Positions 26,429 to 34,173 of a stretch of 64,000 nucleotides of DNA are shown here, in pieces. The stretch's first letter is position 1, and each line of letters starts with the position of its first letter. Under the pieces are notes generated by a model, which saw only the letters and a program-made list of their open reading frames with translations, was not told the DNA's origin and did not search any database. The stretch is from positions 85,975 through 149,974 of the forward strand of contig NZ_SSCL01000010.1 of assembly GCF_005876955.1 (NCBI RefSeq), given 5' to 3'. The position numbers and the translations under genes are program-made. This stretch comes from Sinomonas gamaensis (GTDB lineage: Bacteria; Actinomycetota; Actinomycetes; Actinomycetales; Micrococcaceae).

Positions 26429-27163
26429 GTGGCGGCATCGGGAGGCGCAGCGGCGTCGGGAGGCACGGCGCAGAGAGGGCAACTCAGCCGCGAGAAGGTG
26501 CTCCGCGCCGCCGTCGCCCTCGCCGATCATTCCGGGCTCGAGGCGATCAGCATGCGCAAGCTGGCCCAAGCGTTGGGCGTCGTGCCGATGGCCTTGTACA
26601 AGCATGTGGCGAACAAGGACGAGCTGCTCGCGGGCCTTGTTGACGCCGTGCTCGCCGAGATTGAGCCGGCTCAGGAGGGACCAGACTGGGTGGCGAATGT
26701 GCGACGGCGGATCCTCTCCGCGCGCGCGGTCATGCTGCGCCACCCATGGGCGCGACGCGTCATGGAAGCCCAAGCGGCGCCGACGCCCGTGGTGCTCGCC
26801 TACATGGATTCCACCATCGGGATGTTCCTGGCCGGGGGCCTGTCCGTGGACCTTGTGCACCACGTCATGCACGCGCTGGGAAGCAGGATTTTCGGCTTCA
26901 CCCAGGAGCTGTACGAGACGGATCCTGCTTCCGCCTCTGAGCTCCCGCCCGAGGCGGCCGCCGCCATGGCCGCTGCCTTCCCCGGGATCGTCGCCGTGGC
27001 TTCGAGTCGCCCGCATGATCCCGACAGCGTCGTGGGGTCGGGGTGCGACGACCAGTTCGAGTTCGAATTCGGGATCGACCTGATGCTTGCCGGCGTGGAG
27101 CGCCTCCACCGCTCGGGGTGGCGGTCAGCGGACCATGACCGGGAGGCCGCTTCGGTGCTGTGA
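26429..27163 (+). CDS. TetR-family transcriptional regulator
   Basis: A 244-residue repressor-type protein. After an Ala/Gly-rich leader of 17 residues, the helix-turn-helix is clear (REKVLRAAVALADHSGLEAISMRKLAQALGVVPMALYKHVANKDELL), followed by an all-helical ligand domain with the TetR_C arrangement used by tetracycline-type repressors. The GTG start is inferred from frame; a start within the leader is possible. It is divergent from the DUF4386 gene across a perfect palindrome, so autoregulation and control of that gene are likely. The ligand cannot be inferred. Confidence 0.88.
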   Translation: MAASGGAAASGGTAQRGQLSREKVLRAAVALADHSGLEAISMRKLAQALGVVPMALYKHVANKDELLAGLVDAVLAEIEPAQEGPDWVANVRRRILSARAVMLRHPWARRVMEAQAAPTPVVLAYMDSTIGMFLAGGLSVDLVHHVMHALGSRIFGFTQELYETDPASASELPPEAAAAMAAAFPGIVAVASSRPHDPDSVVGSGCDDQFEFEFGIDLMLAGVERLHRSGWRSADHDREAASVL

Positions 27164-27176
27164 GGGGCTGTCGGAT

Positions 27177-27908
27177 CTAAGGGGCAGTGTCCTGCGGTTC
27201 CTGATTCCGGGCTTCGTCCAGATACGAATAGGCGGTGACGCGGGAAATCCCGAGTCGGGCCGCGATGCTCTCGACACCCTTCCGCATCTGCAGCACTCCC
27301 TGCTGGTCGAGCCGGGTGAGAACGGCGATGCGGTCGTCACGGCTCATCTGCTCCACGGGCTTTCCGATCTCACGGATCGCTTCGGTCACCATCGCGTCCA
27401 TCACCGAGACCAAGTCACGCCCGAAGAATTCGTTCGGCCGTTCAGCGGTTTCGGCGGACGTCTGACCCAGCAGTCCGTCGAGCAGGCCCTGAACCCGCTG
27501 AATGGTGCTGATGTCGAAGTTGATGCAGAGCGCCGCGATGATGCGCCCCGCGGAGTTGCGGAAGTACACGGACGAGCAGCGCAGCTGGCGCCCGTCGCTC
27601 GTCAGTCCCCGGTAGCCGAACGCATTGTGGTCAGCCCCCTGGTCGTGGAGCACGCTCGCGCCGAGACTGCTGGAGGGGCCCCCGACTTCGCGACCGGTGA
27701 CATGCCCGTTCTCGATAGCCGCGATCGTGTGGCCGAGGTCTGGGTCTGGGGCCGAAAGGTCGTGCAGAACCACTTCGCATCCGGGACCGACCGCGGCCGC
27801 TACCGCGTGGATGACGGGGCGGAACACGGCGAGGATCTCGTCCACGGATTCATAGGTCCCCATGTGCGCCAGGCCGTCAATGGTCTGCTGGGCCGGACTA
27901 GCGGTCAT
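27177..27908 (-). CDS. DauR/YheO-type PAS-HTH transcriptional regulator
   Basis: A 243-residue regulator with an N-terminal YheO-like PAS domain (VGPGCEVVLHDLSAPD near residue 45; SSVYFRNSAGRIIAALCINFD near 130) and a C-terminal HTH (RLDQQGVLQMRKGVESIAARLGISRVTAYSYL). The family includes DauR, repressor of D-arginine catabolism in Pseudomonas. The start at 27908 has a GAGGAAGC site; the frame extends 50 codons upstream through the operator repeats and is not used. It faces an operon for D-amino-acid-type enzymes, which fits the family's known role. Confidence 0.87.
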   Translation of the reverse strand: MTASPAQQTIDGLAHMGTYESVDEILAVFRPVIHAVAAAVGPGCEVVLHDLSAPDPDLGHTIAAIENGHVTGREVGGPSSSLGASVLHDQGADHNAFGYRGLTSDGRQLRCSSVYFRNSAGRIIAALCINFDISTIQRVQGLLDGLLGQTSAETAERPNEFFGRDLVSVMDAMVTEAIREIGKPVEQMSRDDRIAVLTRLDQQGVLQMRKGVESIAARLGISRVTAYSYLDEARNQEPQDTAP

Positions 27909-27952
27909 GATGCTTCCTCGCTCATAGGACAGTGTTACCAGCCTCACCCTCG

Positions 27953-28003
27953 TAGACAAATCGTTAGACCCTATAGACAAATCGTAAGAGACGTAGACAT
28001 ACT
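27953..28003 (+). promoter_or_regulatory. Promoter with three phased TAGACA repeats
   Basis: TAGACAAATCGT(T/A)AGA occurs at 27953-27968 and 27974-27989, and TAGACA again at 27994, spaced 21 and 20 bp, two helical turns. The second TAGACA can act as a -35 with CATACT (27998-28003) as -10 at 18 bp. I infer binding by the DauR-like regulator. Confidence 0.65.
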
Positions 28004-28083
28004 GTTCAAGCGTCTTCTCCGGTCCGGCCATCTGCCGGGGCCGGGACCAAGAACACATCTGGACCTAGGGTAAGGAGGCTCTC

Positions 28084-29424
28084 ATGGTACGGACGGAGCA
28101 GGAACAGCAAGCGTCGTGGAGAACGGCGATACCGCGGAAGCAGCGCCGTGCAGTCGCGGGCGGGTCAATCGGCACGCTCATGGAGTATTTCGACTACTAC
28201 CTCTACGGCCTGGCGTCGGCGACCGTGTTTCCCACCGTGTTCTTCCCCAACAACGACCCCGTCGTGGGGACGCTCTCCTCGTTCGCCAGCTTTGCCTTTG
28301 GCTTTCTCCTTCGACCGATCGGCGGCCTGATCTTCGGTCACGTCGGAGACCGCATGGGCCGCAAGACGATGCTGATGATCACGGTCGTGGGCATGGGAAT
28401 CTCGACGGCCGCGATCGGCCTGATTCCCCCTGCCGGCGCCATCGGGATCGCGGCCCCGATTCTCCTTCTGTTCTTCCGGATGCTGCAGGGCCTGTTCGTC
28501 GGCGGTGAGATGGGAGGCGCGGCCGCCCTCGTCGTCGAGCAGGCTCCTCCCGGCCGCCGCGGGCTGTTCGGGGCGCTGCTCATCAGCGGCGCTGGCATCG
28601 CCAACGTGGCCTCGGCCGGCCTGATGGCGGCGGTCGGGGCGGGTTCCAAGTCGTTCTTCATGGAATGGGGCTGGCGTATTCCGTTCGTCTTCGCCCTGGT
28701 TCTGGCGATCATCGCCATCGTGCTCCGTTCCAAGCTCGAGGAATCGGACGAGTTCAAGGATCTTGCCGCAGCCCGCGCGCTCACCCAGGAGAAGGCCAAG
28801 TCACCGCTCAGGGAGGTCTTCCGCCATCCCAAGAACGCGATTCTCGGCATCCTCATCGGCCTGCCGCAGAGCATCGCCGGCTACCTCGTGCTGACCTTCG
28901 GCCTCGCCTTCATGGTCTCCAAGGGCACCCAAGCGCAGGTCGGGTTCCTCGGCACGATGATCGTCGGCGTCCTGCAGGTCTTCGCGGCGCCACTGTGGGG
29001 AAGCCTGTCCGACAAGATTGGACGCCGCAAGACCTACATCGGCGCGTGCATTGCCTTCGCCCTGCTGCTGTACCCCGCCTTCGCGCTCTACGGCACTCAG
29101 GTGGCCGTGCTCATCTGGTTGGGCATGATCATCGGCTTCGTGATCCCGGGCGTCGCCATGCAGGGCACCCTTCAGACCATGCTCGTCGAGATGTTCGACG
29201 TCGAGGCACGCACCACGGGCGTCAACATCGGCTACCAGATCTCGAACACCATCGGAGGCGGCTTCGCCCCCCTCATCGCCACAGCTCTCTCGGCTGCCTT
29301 CGGCAGCGTCCTGCCCGTGATCATCTACGCCGCGGCCATCGCGCTCATCGGCGTCATCGCCACGGCCTACGCCTCGTTCCGACCCGACGTCGAGAACGCT
29401 GGCCGCCTGCACGAGATGCACTGA
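28084..29424 (+). CDS. MHS-family MFS transporter
   Basis: A 12-TM major facilitator of the metabolite:H+ symporter type (446 residues), which imports organic acids, amino-acid derivatives or osmolytes. Visible signatures are GSIGTLMEYFDYYLYG in helix 1, GDRMGRKTMLM in the first cytoplasmic loop, and GGEMGGAAALVVEQAPPGRRG in the helix 4-5 region. A TAAGGAGG site supports the ATG. It is the first gene of an operon with a Rid protein, a D-serine-dehydratase-like enzyme and an N-acyl-D-amino-acid deacylase. Its substrate is thus probably a D-amino acid or its N-acyl form (inference). Confidence 0.87.
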   Translation: MVRTEQEQQASWRTAIPRKQRRAVAGGSIGTLMEYFDYYLYGLASATVFPTVFFPNNDPVVGTLSSFASFAFGFLLRPIGGLIFGHVGDRMGRKTMLMITVVGMGISTAAIGLIPPAGAIGIAAPILLLFFRMLQGLFVGGEMGGAAALVVEQAPPGRRGLFGALLISGAGIANVASAGLMAAVGAGSKSFFMEWGWRIPFVFALVLAIIAIVLRSKLEESDEFKDLAAARALTQEKAKSPLREVFRHPKNAILGILIGLPQSIAGYLVLTFGLAFMVSKGTQAQVGFLGTMIVGVLQVFAAPLWGSLSDKIGRRKTYIGACIAFALLLYPAFALYGTQVAVLIWLGMIIGFVIPGVAMQGTLQTMLVEMFDVEARTTGVNIGYQISNTIGGGFAPLIATALSAAFGSVLPVIIYAAAIALIGVIATAYASFRPDVENAGRLHEMH

Positions 29425-29465
29425 CGGCCGACTTTCACACCACCCACCAACGAAAAGGGACCATC

Positions 29466-29864
29466 ATGACCACCATGACCAAGACCGCATTCCGTACGAC
29501 CAACGCCCCGCAGCCCGCCGGCCCCTACAGCCAGGGCATCGAGGCGAACGGCTTCTTCTACACGGCAGGCTTCGGGCCTCAGGATCCCGCCACCGGAGCG
29601 GTTGCCGACAACGTGGGCGAGCAGACCCGGCAGGTCCTGCGCAACGTGCAGGCGATCCTCGCCGAGCGCGGGCTCACCTTGGACGACTGCGTCAAGACCA
29701 CGGTCCACCTGGCCGATCTGGCGGATTTCGGGGAGTTCAACGAAGCCTACAAGGAGTTCTTCACCGAGCCGTACCCCGTGCGCACCACCGTCGGGTCCCA
29801 GCTGGCGAACATCCTCGTCGAGATCGACGTGGTCGCAGCGCTCCCCGAGGGCAGCAGCAGGTGA
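29466..29864 (+). CDS. Rid-family enamine/imine deaminase-like protein
   Basis: A 132-residue YjgF/YER057c/UK114 fold protein. RidA members hydrolyse reactive enamines such as 2-aminoacrylate released by PLP dehydratases. Family features include PAGPYSQGIEANGFFYTAG near residue 16, DDCVKTTVHLADL near 80 and the final VEIDVVAAL. By eye the catalytic arginine of archetypal RidA (in VARLP) is replaced here (VGSQLAN), so it may belong to a non-archetypal Rid subfamily. It overlaps by four bases the gene for a PLP dehydratase-like enzyme, exactly the partner whose by-product RidA would remove. Confidence 0.9.
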   Translation: MTTMTKTAFRTTNAPQPAGPYSQGIEANGFFYTAGFGPQDPATGAVADNVGEQTRQVLRNVQAILAERGLTLDDCVKTTVHLADLADFGEFNEAYKEFFTEPYPVRTTVGSQLANILVEIDVVAALPEGSSR

Positions 29865-31174
29865 CGTCTGCCCTTCGTCTGGACGAGCTGGGGAGCGAGC
29901 GCCTGTGCGCCCGCGACAAGGGGCTCCCCGCTCGCGCAGCCGGCCTGACGGTGGCCGAGTTCCTCGCCACCGGCCCGCGGCTTTCTGAGTTCTGGACCCC
30001 GATCGTGGCGCTCGACAACGAGGCCATGGAGAACAACATCGCCGTCATGGCCGAGTGGACCGGGGCGCGCGGATTCAAACTGATGCCGCACGGCAAGACC
30101 ACGATGGCCCCCGCGCTCTGGCAGAGGCAGCTCGAGGCAGGCTCCCTCGGCATCACTCTCGCCACCATGGGGCAGGTCCGCACGGCGCGCTCGTTCGGGC
30201 TGGGCTCGATCATGCTCGCCAACGCCGTCGTCGATGAGCGCTCCCTGCGTTACCTTGCCGCCGAACTCGCCGACCCCGAGTTCCGCTTCGTGGCCTGGGC
30301 CGATTCGGTCGCGACGATCGAGGCCATGGAGCGCTCCCTCCGGGAGGCTGGCACTCCTCGGCCCGTGGACATCTGCGTCGAGCTCGGGGCAGCCGGTGGC
30401 CGCACCGGCGCCCGGAGCGTTGAGGAGGCGGTGGAGGTTGCCAAGCGTGCGGCCGCGTCCGACGTCGTCCGCCTCGCCGGCGTCTCCGGGTACGAGGGTT
30501 CGCTCGCCCATGACCGGACGGAAGCATCCCTCGAGACGGTGCGCGCCTACCTCCGCGGGCAGGTGGAGCTGCACGAGGCTCTGGGCGGGCTCTATGACGA
30601 CGACGGCGACATCTACGTCACTGCCGGCGGGAGCGCCTATTTCGACGTGGTCGCCGAGGTGTACGGGGACGCGATGAAGGCTGATTCCCGCACGCTGTGG
30701 ACCCTCCGCAGCGGCGCCTACATCACCCATGACGACGGCTTCTACCGTCAGATCTCGCCCCTGGACGAAGGAGCGGGGACGACGGCGGGCTCCGCCGGCT
30801 CGGGCCGGATTGGTTCGGCGCGGCTCCATTCGGCGATCCGCGGGCTCGCCAGGGTGGTGTCGCACCCCGAGCGCGGGCTGGCCCTGCTCGACGGCGGAAA
30901 GAGAGACTTCCCCTTCGACGAGGGCCTGCCGATCCCGCGCCTCACGGCAGCCGATCTGGGCAGCGAATGGGACGTTCTCGAGGACGCCTCGATCCTCGCC
31001 ATGAACGACCAGCACAGCTACCTCGGACTCGGGAAGCAGGATGTTGCGCTCGGGTCAGTTGTCTCCCTGGGGCTGTCCCACCCGTGCACCACCTTCGACA
31101 AGTGGCACTACCTCCCCGTCGTGGAATCGCAGTCCAGCGACCGGGTAGTCGAGCTCGTCCGCACCTTCTTCTAA
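29861..31174 (+). CDS. D-serine dehydratase/D-threonine-aldolase-like PLP enzyme
   Basis: A fold-type III PLP protein (alanine racemase N-terminal barrel plus D-ser-dehydrat domain), 437 residues. The PLP lysine is in LMPHGKTTM near residue 76. The metal-binding end of the family is SLGLSHPCTTFDKWHYLPV near residue 405, with the His and Cys ligands used by zinc-dependent D-serine dehydratases. Expected reactions are dehydration of D-serine (or D-threonine) to a 2-oxo acid and ammonia, or aldol cleavage. The GTG start overlaps the Rid gene (GTGA). The precise substrate is not fixed by sequence. Confidence 0.86.
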   Translation: MTSALRLDELGSERLCARDKGLPARAAGLTVAEFLATGPRLSEFWTPIVALDNEAMENNIAVMAEWTGARGFKLMPHGKTTMAPALWQRQLEAGSLGITLATMGQVRTARSFGLGSIMLANAVVDERSLRYLAAELADPEFRFVAWADSVATIEAMERSLREAGTPRPVDICVELGAAGGRTGARSVEEAVEVAKRAAASDVVRLAGVSGYEGSLAHDRTEASLETVRAYLRGQVELHEALGGLYDDDGDIYVTAGGSAYFDVVAEVYGDAMKADSRTLWTLRSGAYITHDDGFYRQISPLDEGAGTTAGSAGSGRIGSARLHSAIRGLARVVSHPERGLALLDGGKRDFPFDEGLPIPRLTAADLGSEWDVLEDASILAMNDQHSYLGLGKQDVALGSVVSLGLSHPCTTFDKWHYLPVVESQSSDRVVELVRTFF

Positions 31175-31207
31175 GACGTTGGCCGGTTCTTCTAAGACGT
31201 TGGCCGG
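31166..31207 (+). repeat. Perfect 21-bp tandem duplication
   Basis: TTCTTCTAAGACGTTGGCCG plus one G is repeated exactly twice (31166-31186 and 31187-31207). The first copy contains the stop codon of the dehydratase-like gene, so the second adds an untranslated spacer before the deacylase gene. Confidence 0.95.
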
Positions 31208-31228
31208 CACACGCGAAAGGGACCCAGA

Positions 31229-32797
31229 ATGCGCCTCGTGATGCGCGGAGGAACGATCGTCGACGAGGAGGGCCTGCGTCCCGCAGACGTCGCGATCGAG
31301 GGCGAGACGATCACCGAGATCGGCGACGTGGCCCCGGCTGTGGACGACCGGGTCATCGATTGCCGCGGCCGGTATGTTCTGCCCGGATTCGTCGACACGC
31401 ACTCCCACGCCGACGGCTTCGTCGAGGACGACTCGGTGCAGGAGTCACTTCTCAAGCAGGGCGTGACGACGGCGATCGCCGGACAGGACGGCGTCTCCTA
31501 CGCACCCGGTGACGGGTCCTACGCAAGCGAGTACTTCGCGGCCATCAACGGCGCGCACCCGGGCTACTCCGGGGGCGGTGTGGCCGCCTATCTGGCCAGT
31601 GTTGATGGGCGGTCGCGTCTGAACTTCGCCTATCTGGTCCCCGCCGGGACCGTCCGCTGGGAGGTCTGCGGACGGTCCCGGACCCCGGCGGATCAGGCCC
31701 AGCAGGCCGCGATGGGCCGCCTCGTCGAGGAAGGCATGCGCGAAGGCGCCGTCGGACTGTCCACCGGTCTCGACTATGTACCCGGTCTCTTCGCCAGCAC
31801 CGAAGAGATCGCCACGTTGTGTGAGCCCGTCGCGGCGGCCGGGGGCGTTTACGTTACGCATATGAGAGGCGGGTACGAAGCCAATTCGGCAGCTGGCGTC
31901 GAGGAGATCGTGCGGATTAGTGCCTTGTCCGGCGCACGGGTCCACATTTCGCATTTCCACGCCGAGGCGCACATTGTGCGCGAGCAGCTCGAGGCCCTCA
32001 GCCGCTCCGGCGTCGACGCGACCTTCGACGCGTACCCCTATACACGGGGCTGCACTCTCTTGGCCATGCCCCTGCTGCCGCCGGAGCTCTCCGCACTCCC
32101 GACTGACGCCGTCGTCGGCATCATCTCTGACTCAGCCGAACGCGCGCGCCTTCGCCGCGAATGGTTCCCCGCCGTCGAGCGCAACGCGAGCCTCGGGCCC
32201 GAATGGCCCTCGATGATCACCCTCGCGCACATCGCGGCGCCGGATTTCGCCTGGGCCCATGGACTGACTCTCGAATCCGCCGCGGTTCGGGCCGGCACCG
32301 ACGCCATCGACCTCGCCCTGGACCTGCTCGCGGCCTCCCGGCTTCAGGTCAACGCCGTCATGGCTGTGCGTCATGAGCGGTCGGACGCCGAGTTGGGAAG
32401 GATCTTCTCGCATCCCGCTCACATGGGCGGCTCGGACGGCATCTTCATCGGCGCGCACCCGCATCCTCGGGCTCGGGGCACGTTCGCCCGCTACCTGCGG
32501 CAGTTCGTCCGGGAAACGCCCATCTGGTCCTGGCCGGAGGCGGTGCGCCATCTCTCCGCTGCACCCGCGGCCCGCTTCGGGCTGGGCCGACGCGGGCGGG
32601 TCGCCCCTGGTTGGGTCGCTGATCTCATCGTGGTCGACCCCGAAGTGGTAGCCGACACGGCCGCCTACGAGCGGCCGCTCGGCGATGCGGTGGGTATCGA
32701 CGACGTTGTGGTCGCCGGAGAGCCAGTCCTCGCCGACGGGAAGCTCTTGGACAGCACGCCCGGCCGGGGTCTGCGGCGCGAGCCGGGGGGAGAGTAG
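31229..32797 (+). CDS. N-acyl-D-amino-acid deacylase
   Basis: An amidohydrolase-superfamily D-aminoacylase (522 residues) that would release free D-amino acids from N-acyl forms. The TIM-barrel metal motif (DTHSHADG, residue 53), the GQDGVSYAP segment, VTHMRGG near 210 and HISHFHAEAH near 235 are present. A C-terminal beta-sandwich returns with GRVAPGWVADLIVVDP. A GAAAGG site precedes the ATG. It follows the D-serine-dehydratase-like gene and completes a deacylation-dehydration route. It is three bases from the rhodanese gene. Confidence 0.87.
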   Translation: MRLVMRGGTIVDEEGLRPADVAIEGETITEIGDVAPAVDDRVIDCRGRYVLPGFVDTHSHADGFVEDDSVQESLLKQGVTTAIAGQDGVSYAPGDGSYASEYFAAINGAHPGYSGGGVAAYLASVDGRSRLNFAYLVPAGTVRWEVCGRSRTPADQAQQAAMGRLVEEGMREGAVGLSTGLDYVPGLFASTEEIATLCEPVAAAGGVYVTHMRGGYEANSAAGVEEIVRISALSGARVHISHFHAEAHIVREQLEALSRSGVDATFDAYPYTRGCTLLAMPLLPPELSALPTDAVVGIISDSAERARLRREWFPAVERNASLGPEWPSMITLAHIAAPDFAWAHGLTLESAAVRAGTDAIDLALDLLAASRLQVNAVMAVRHERSDAELGRIFSHPAHMGGSDGIFIGAHPHPRARGTFARYLRQFVRETPIWSWPEAVRHLSAAPAARFGLGRRGRVAPGWVADLIVVDPEVVADTAAYERPLGDAVGIDDVVVAGEPVLADGKLLDSTPGRGLRREPGGE

Positions 32798-32800
32798 GCA

Positions 32801-33208
32801 GTGGTTTCGCGCAACACCCTCCTCGCGTTCTTGGAAGCGAAGCTGGCGTACGAAATTGACGTCGTCGCCGCACACGGCGCCCAGGCCGAGGGCACCGCCG
32901 TCATCATCGACACCCGCAAGCAACACTCCTGGGATCACGGGCACATCGCCGGTGCCCTCCACCTGCCGACAACCGCTCTGGACGCCCCGCTCACTCTGCC
33001 CCGCGATCGAACCCTCATCGTCTACGGGTGGGGTCCCGGCTGCAACGGCGCAACCGCCACGGCCTACCGCCTGCTCTCCGAGGGGTATGACGTGCGCGAG
33101 CTGGTGGGCGGGTACGAATACTGGGTGAGGAACGGCTTCGCGGTGGAGCGCGCTGGGTCGGTTGGCCGGCGTAGCGCTGACCCGCTCGTCACTGCCGAAC
33201 TGGATTAG
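32801..33208 (+). CDS. Single-domain rhodanese-like protein
   Basis: A 135-residue rhodanese fold: VIIDTRKQHSWDHGHIAGALHLP is the typical first half, and the catalytic loop is PGCNGATATAYRL with the active cysteine near residue 85. Rhodaneses transfer sulfane sulfur; the loop here is six residues, as in sulfurtransferases. A GGGGAGAG site lies upstream of the GTG. Its place as last gene of the D-amino-acid operon suggests handling of sulfur from a substrate such as D-cysteine, but this is speculation. It may simply be an accessory gene. Confidence 0.85.
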   Translation: MVSRNTLLAFLEAKLAYEIDVVAAHGAQAEGTAVIIDTRKQHSWDHGHIAGALHLPTTALDAPLTLPRDRTLIVYGWGPGCNGATATAYRLLSEGYDVRELVGGYEYWVRNGFAVERAGSVGRRSADPLVTAELD

Positions 33209-33374
33209 GTTCGGGCTGCGTCTGGCGGCTGCGCTAGGCCTGTACCCTCGCGAGGAACTGGGGCGAAAGGCCTGAAGCGACGCTATTGCCCCGCGGTCCA
33301 GCGGGTGGTGGGGCGTTGGGCCGCACTCCAGTGCGAGAGGAACTGCACCGGGTACTGTTGAAGCGGACCTCTCC

Positions 33375-33404
33375 TTGACAGGATTCTGTGACCGATGCCA
33401 TAGT
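33375..33404 (+). promoter_or_regulatory. Putative promoter of the asparagine operon (leaderless)
   Basis: TTGACA (33375-33380), 18 bp, CATAGT (33399-33404). The transcript would start about seven bases after the -10, which is the ATG at 33411 itself, suggesting a leaderless mRNA. Confidence 0.5.
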
Positions 33405-33410
33405 TGCGGA

Positions 33411-34130
33411 ATGAGCTTGTCCGACAGCCGTACAGCCCGACAGGCTGGTATAGCCGGAGATTCCCGACCTCTCGCCCGCCTCAGCGCGGGGGAGGCCGTC
33501 CTCGCGGAGCTCCGGTCGGAGATCGAGTCGGGCCGCGTTCCCGTCGGGTCCAAGCTGCCTGCCGAGGCCGCGCTTGCCGCGCGCTACGGCGTCAGCCGCT
33601 CGGTGGTCCGTGAGGCGCTGCGCTCGTGTGCCGCGCTGGGCCTCACTGAAACCCACACCGGCAAGGGAACGTTCGTCGTCTCCGGCAGCGTGTCGAGCGA
33701 CCTCGTCCTCGGACGGTATTCGGCGCGGGATCTCACCGAGGCACGCCCCCACATCGAGGTCCCCGCGGCCGGTCTTGCGGCCGTCCGCCGCAGCGAGGAG
33801 GACCTTGCAACCCTCAAGGGAATCGTCGCGGACATGGCCCTCGAGGACGATCCTGCCTCCTGGGTTGCCCTCGACGCCACGTTCCACGGGCTGATTGCCC
33901 GCGCGAGCGGCAACAAGGTGTTCGAGAGCGTCGTCGCCGACCTCCGCGACGCGCTCGCAAATCAGTCTGAGACCCTCAACCTCGTCGCGGATCGCCAGCG
34001 CGCGTCCGACGTGGAGCACCGCAAGATCCTCACGGCGATCGAGGCCGGCTCGGCTGAGCTCGCTAGCGCAGCGATGGCCGAGCATCTTGCGGCCGTCACC
34101 GAAGCCGTCGAATCCCTCCGCAACCACTGA
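33411..34130 (+). CDS. FadR-subfamily GntR regulator
   Basis: A 239-residue GntR-family regulator. The winged helix is at residues 20-90 (GEAVLAELRSEIESGRVPVGSKLPAEAALAARYGVSRSVVREAL), followed by an FCD-type helical ligand domain with the metal-binding pattern D..FH...A (LDATFHGLIARASGN) and HRKIL. The ATG at 33411 has only a weak ribosome site but fits a leaderless transcript. It leads genes for asparaginase, aspartase and an asparagine permease on the same strand, so it most likely controls them in response to asparagine, aspartate or a related acid. Confidence 0.88.
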   Translation: MSLSDSRTARQAGIAGDSRPLARLSAGEAVLAELRSEIESGRVPVGSKLPAEAALAARYGVSRSVVREALRSCAALGLTETHTGKGTFVVSGSVSSDLVLGRYSARDLTEARPHIEVPAAGLAAVRRSEEDLATLKGIVADMALEDDPASWVALDATFHGLIARASGNKVFESVVADLRDALANQSETLNLVADRQRASDVEHRKILTAIEAGSAELASAAMAEHLAAVTEAVESLRNH

Positions 34131-34173
34131 TCCAGCCCCGTCCGTACGCCCTTTCATCGATCCTCAGAGAGCC

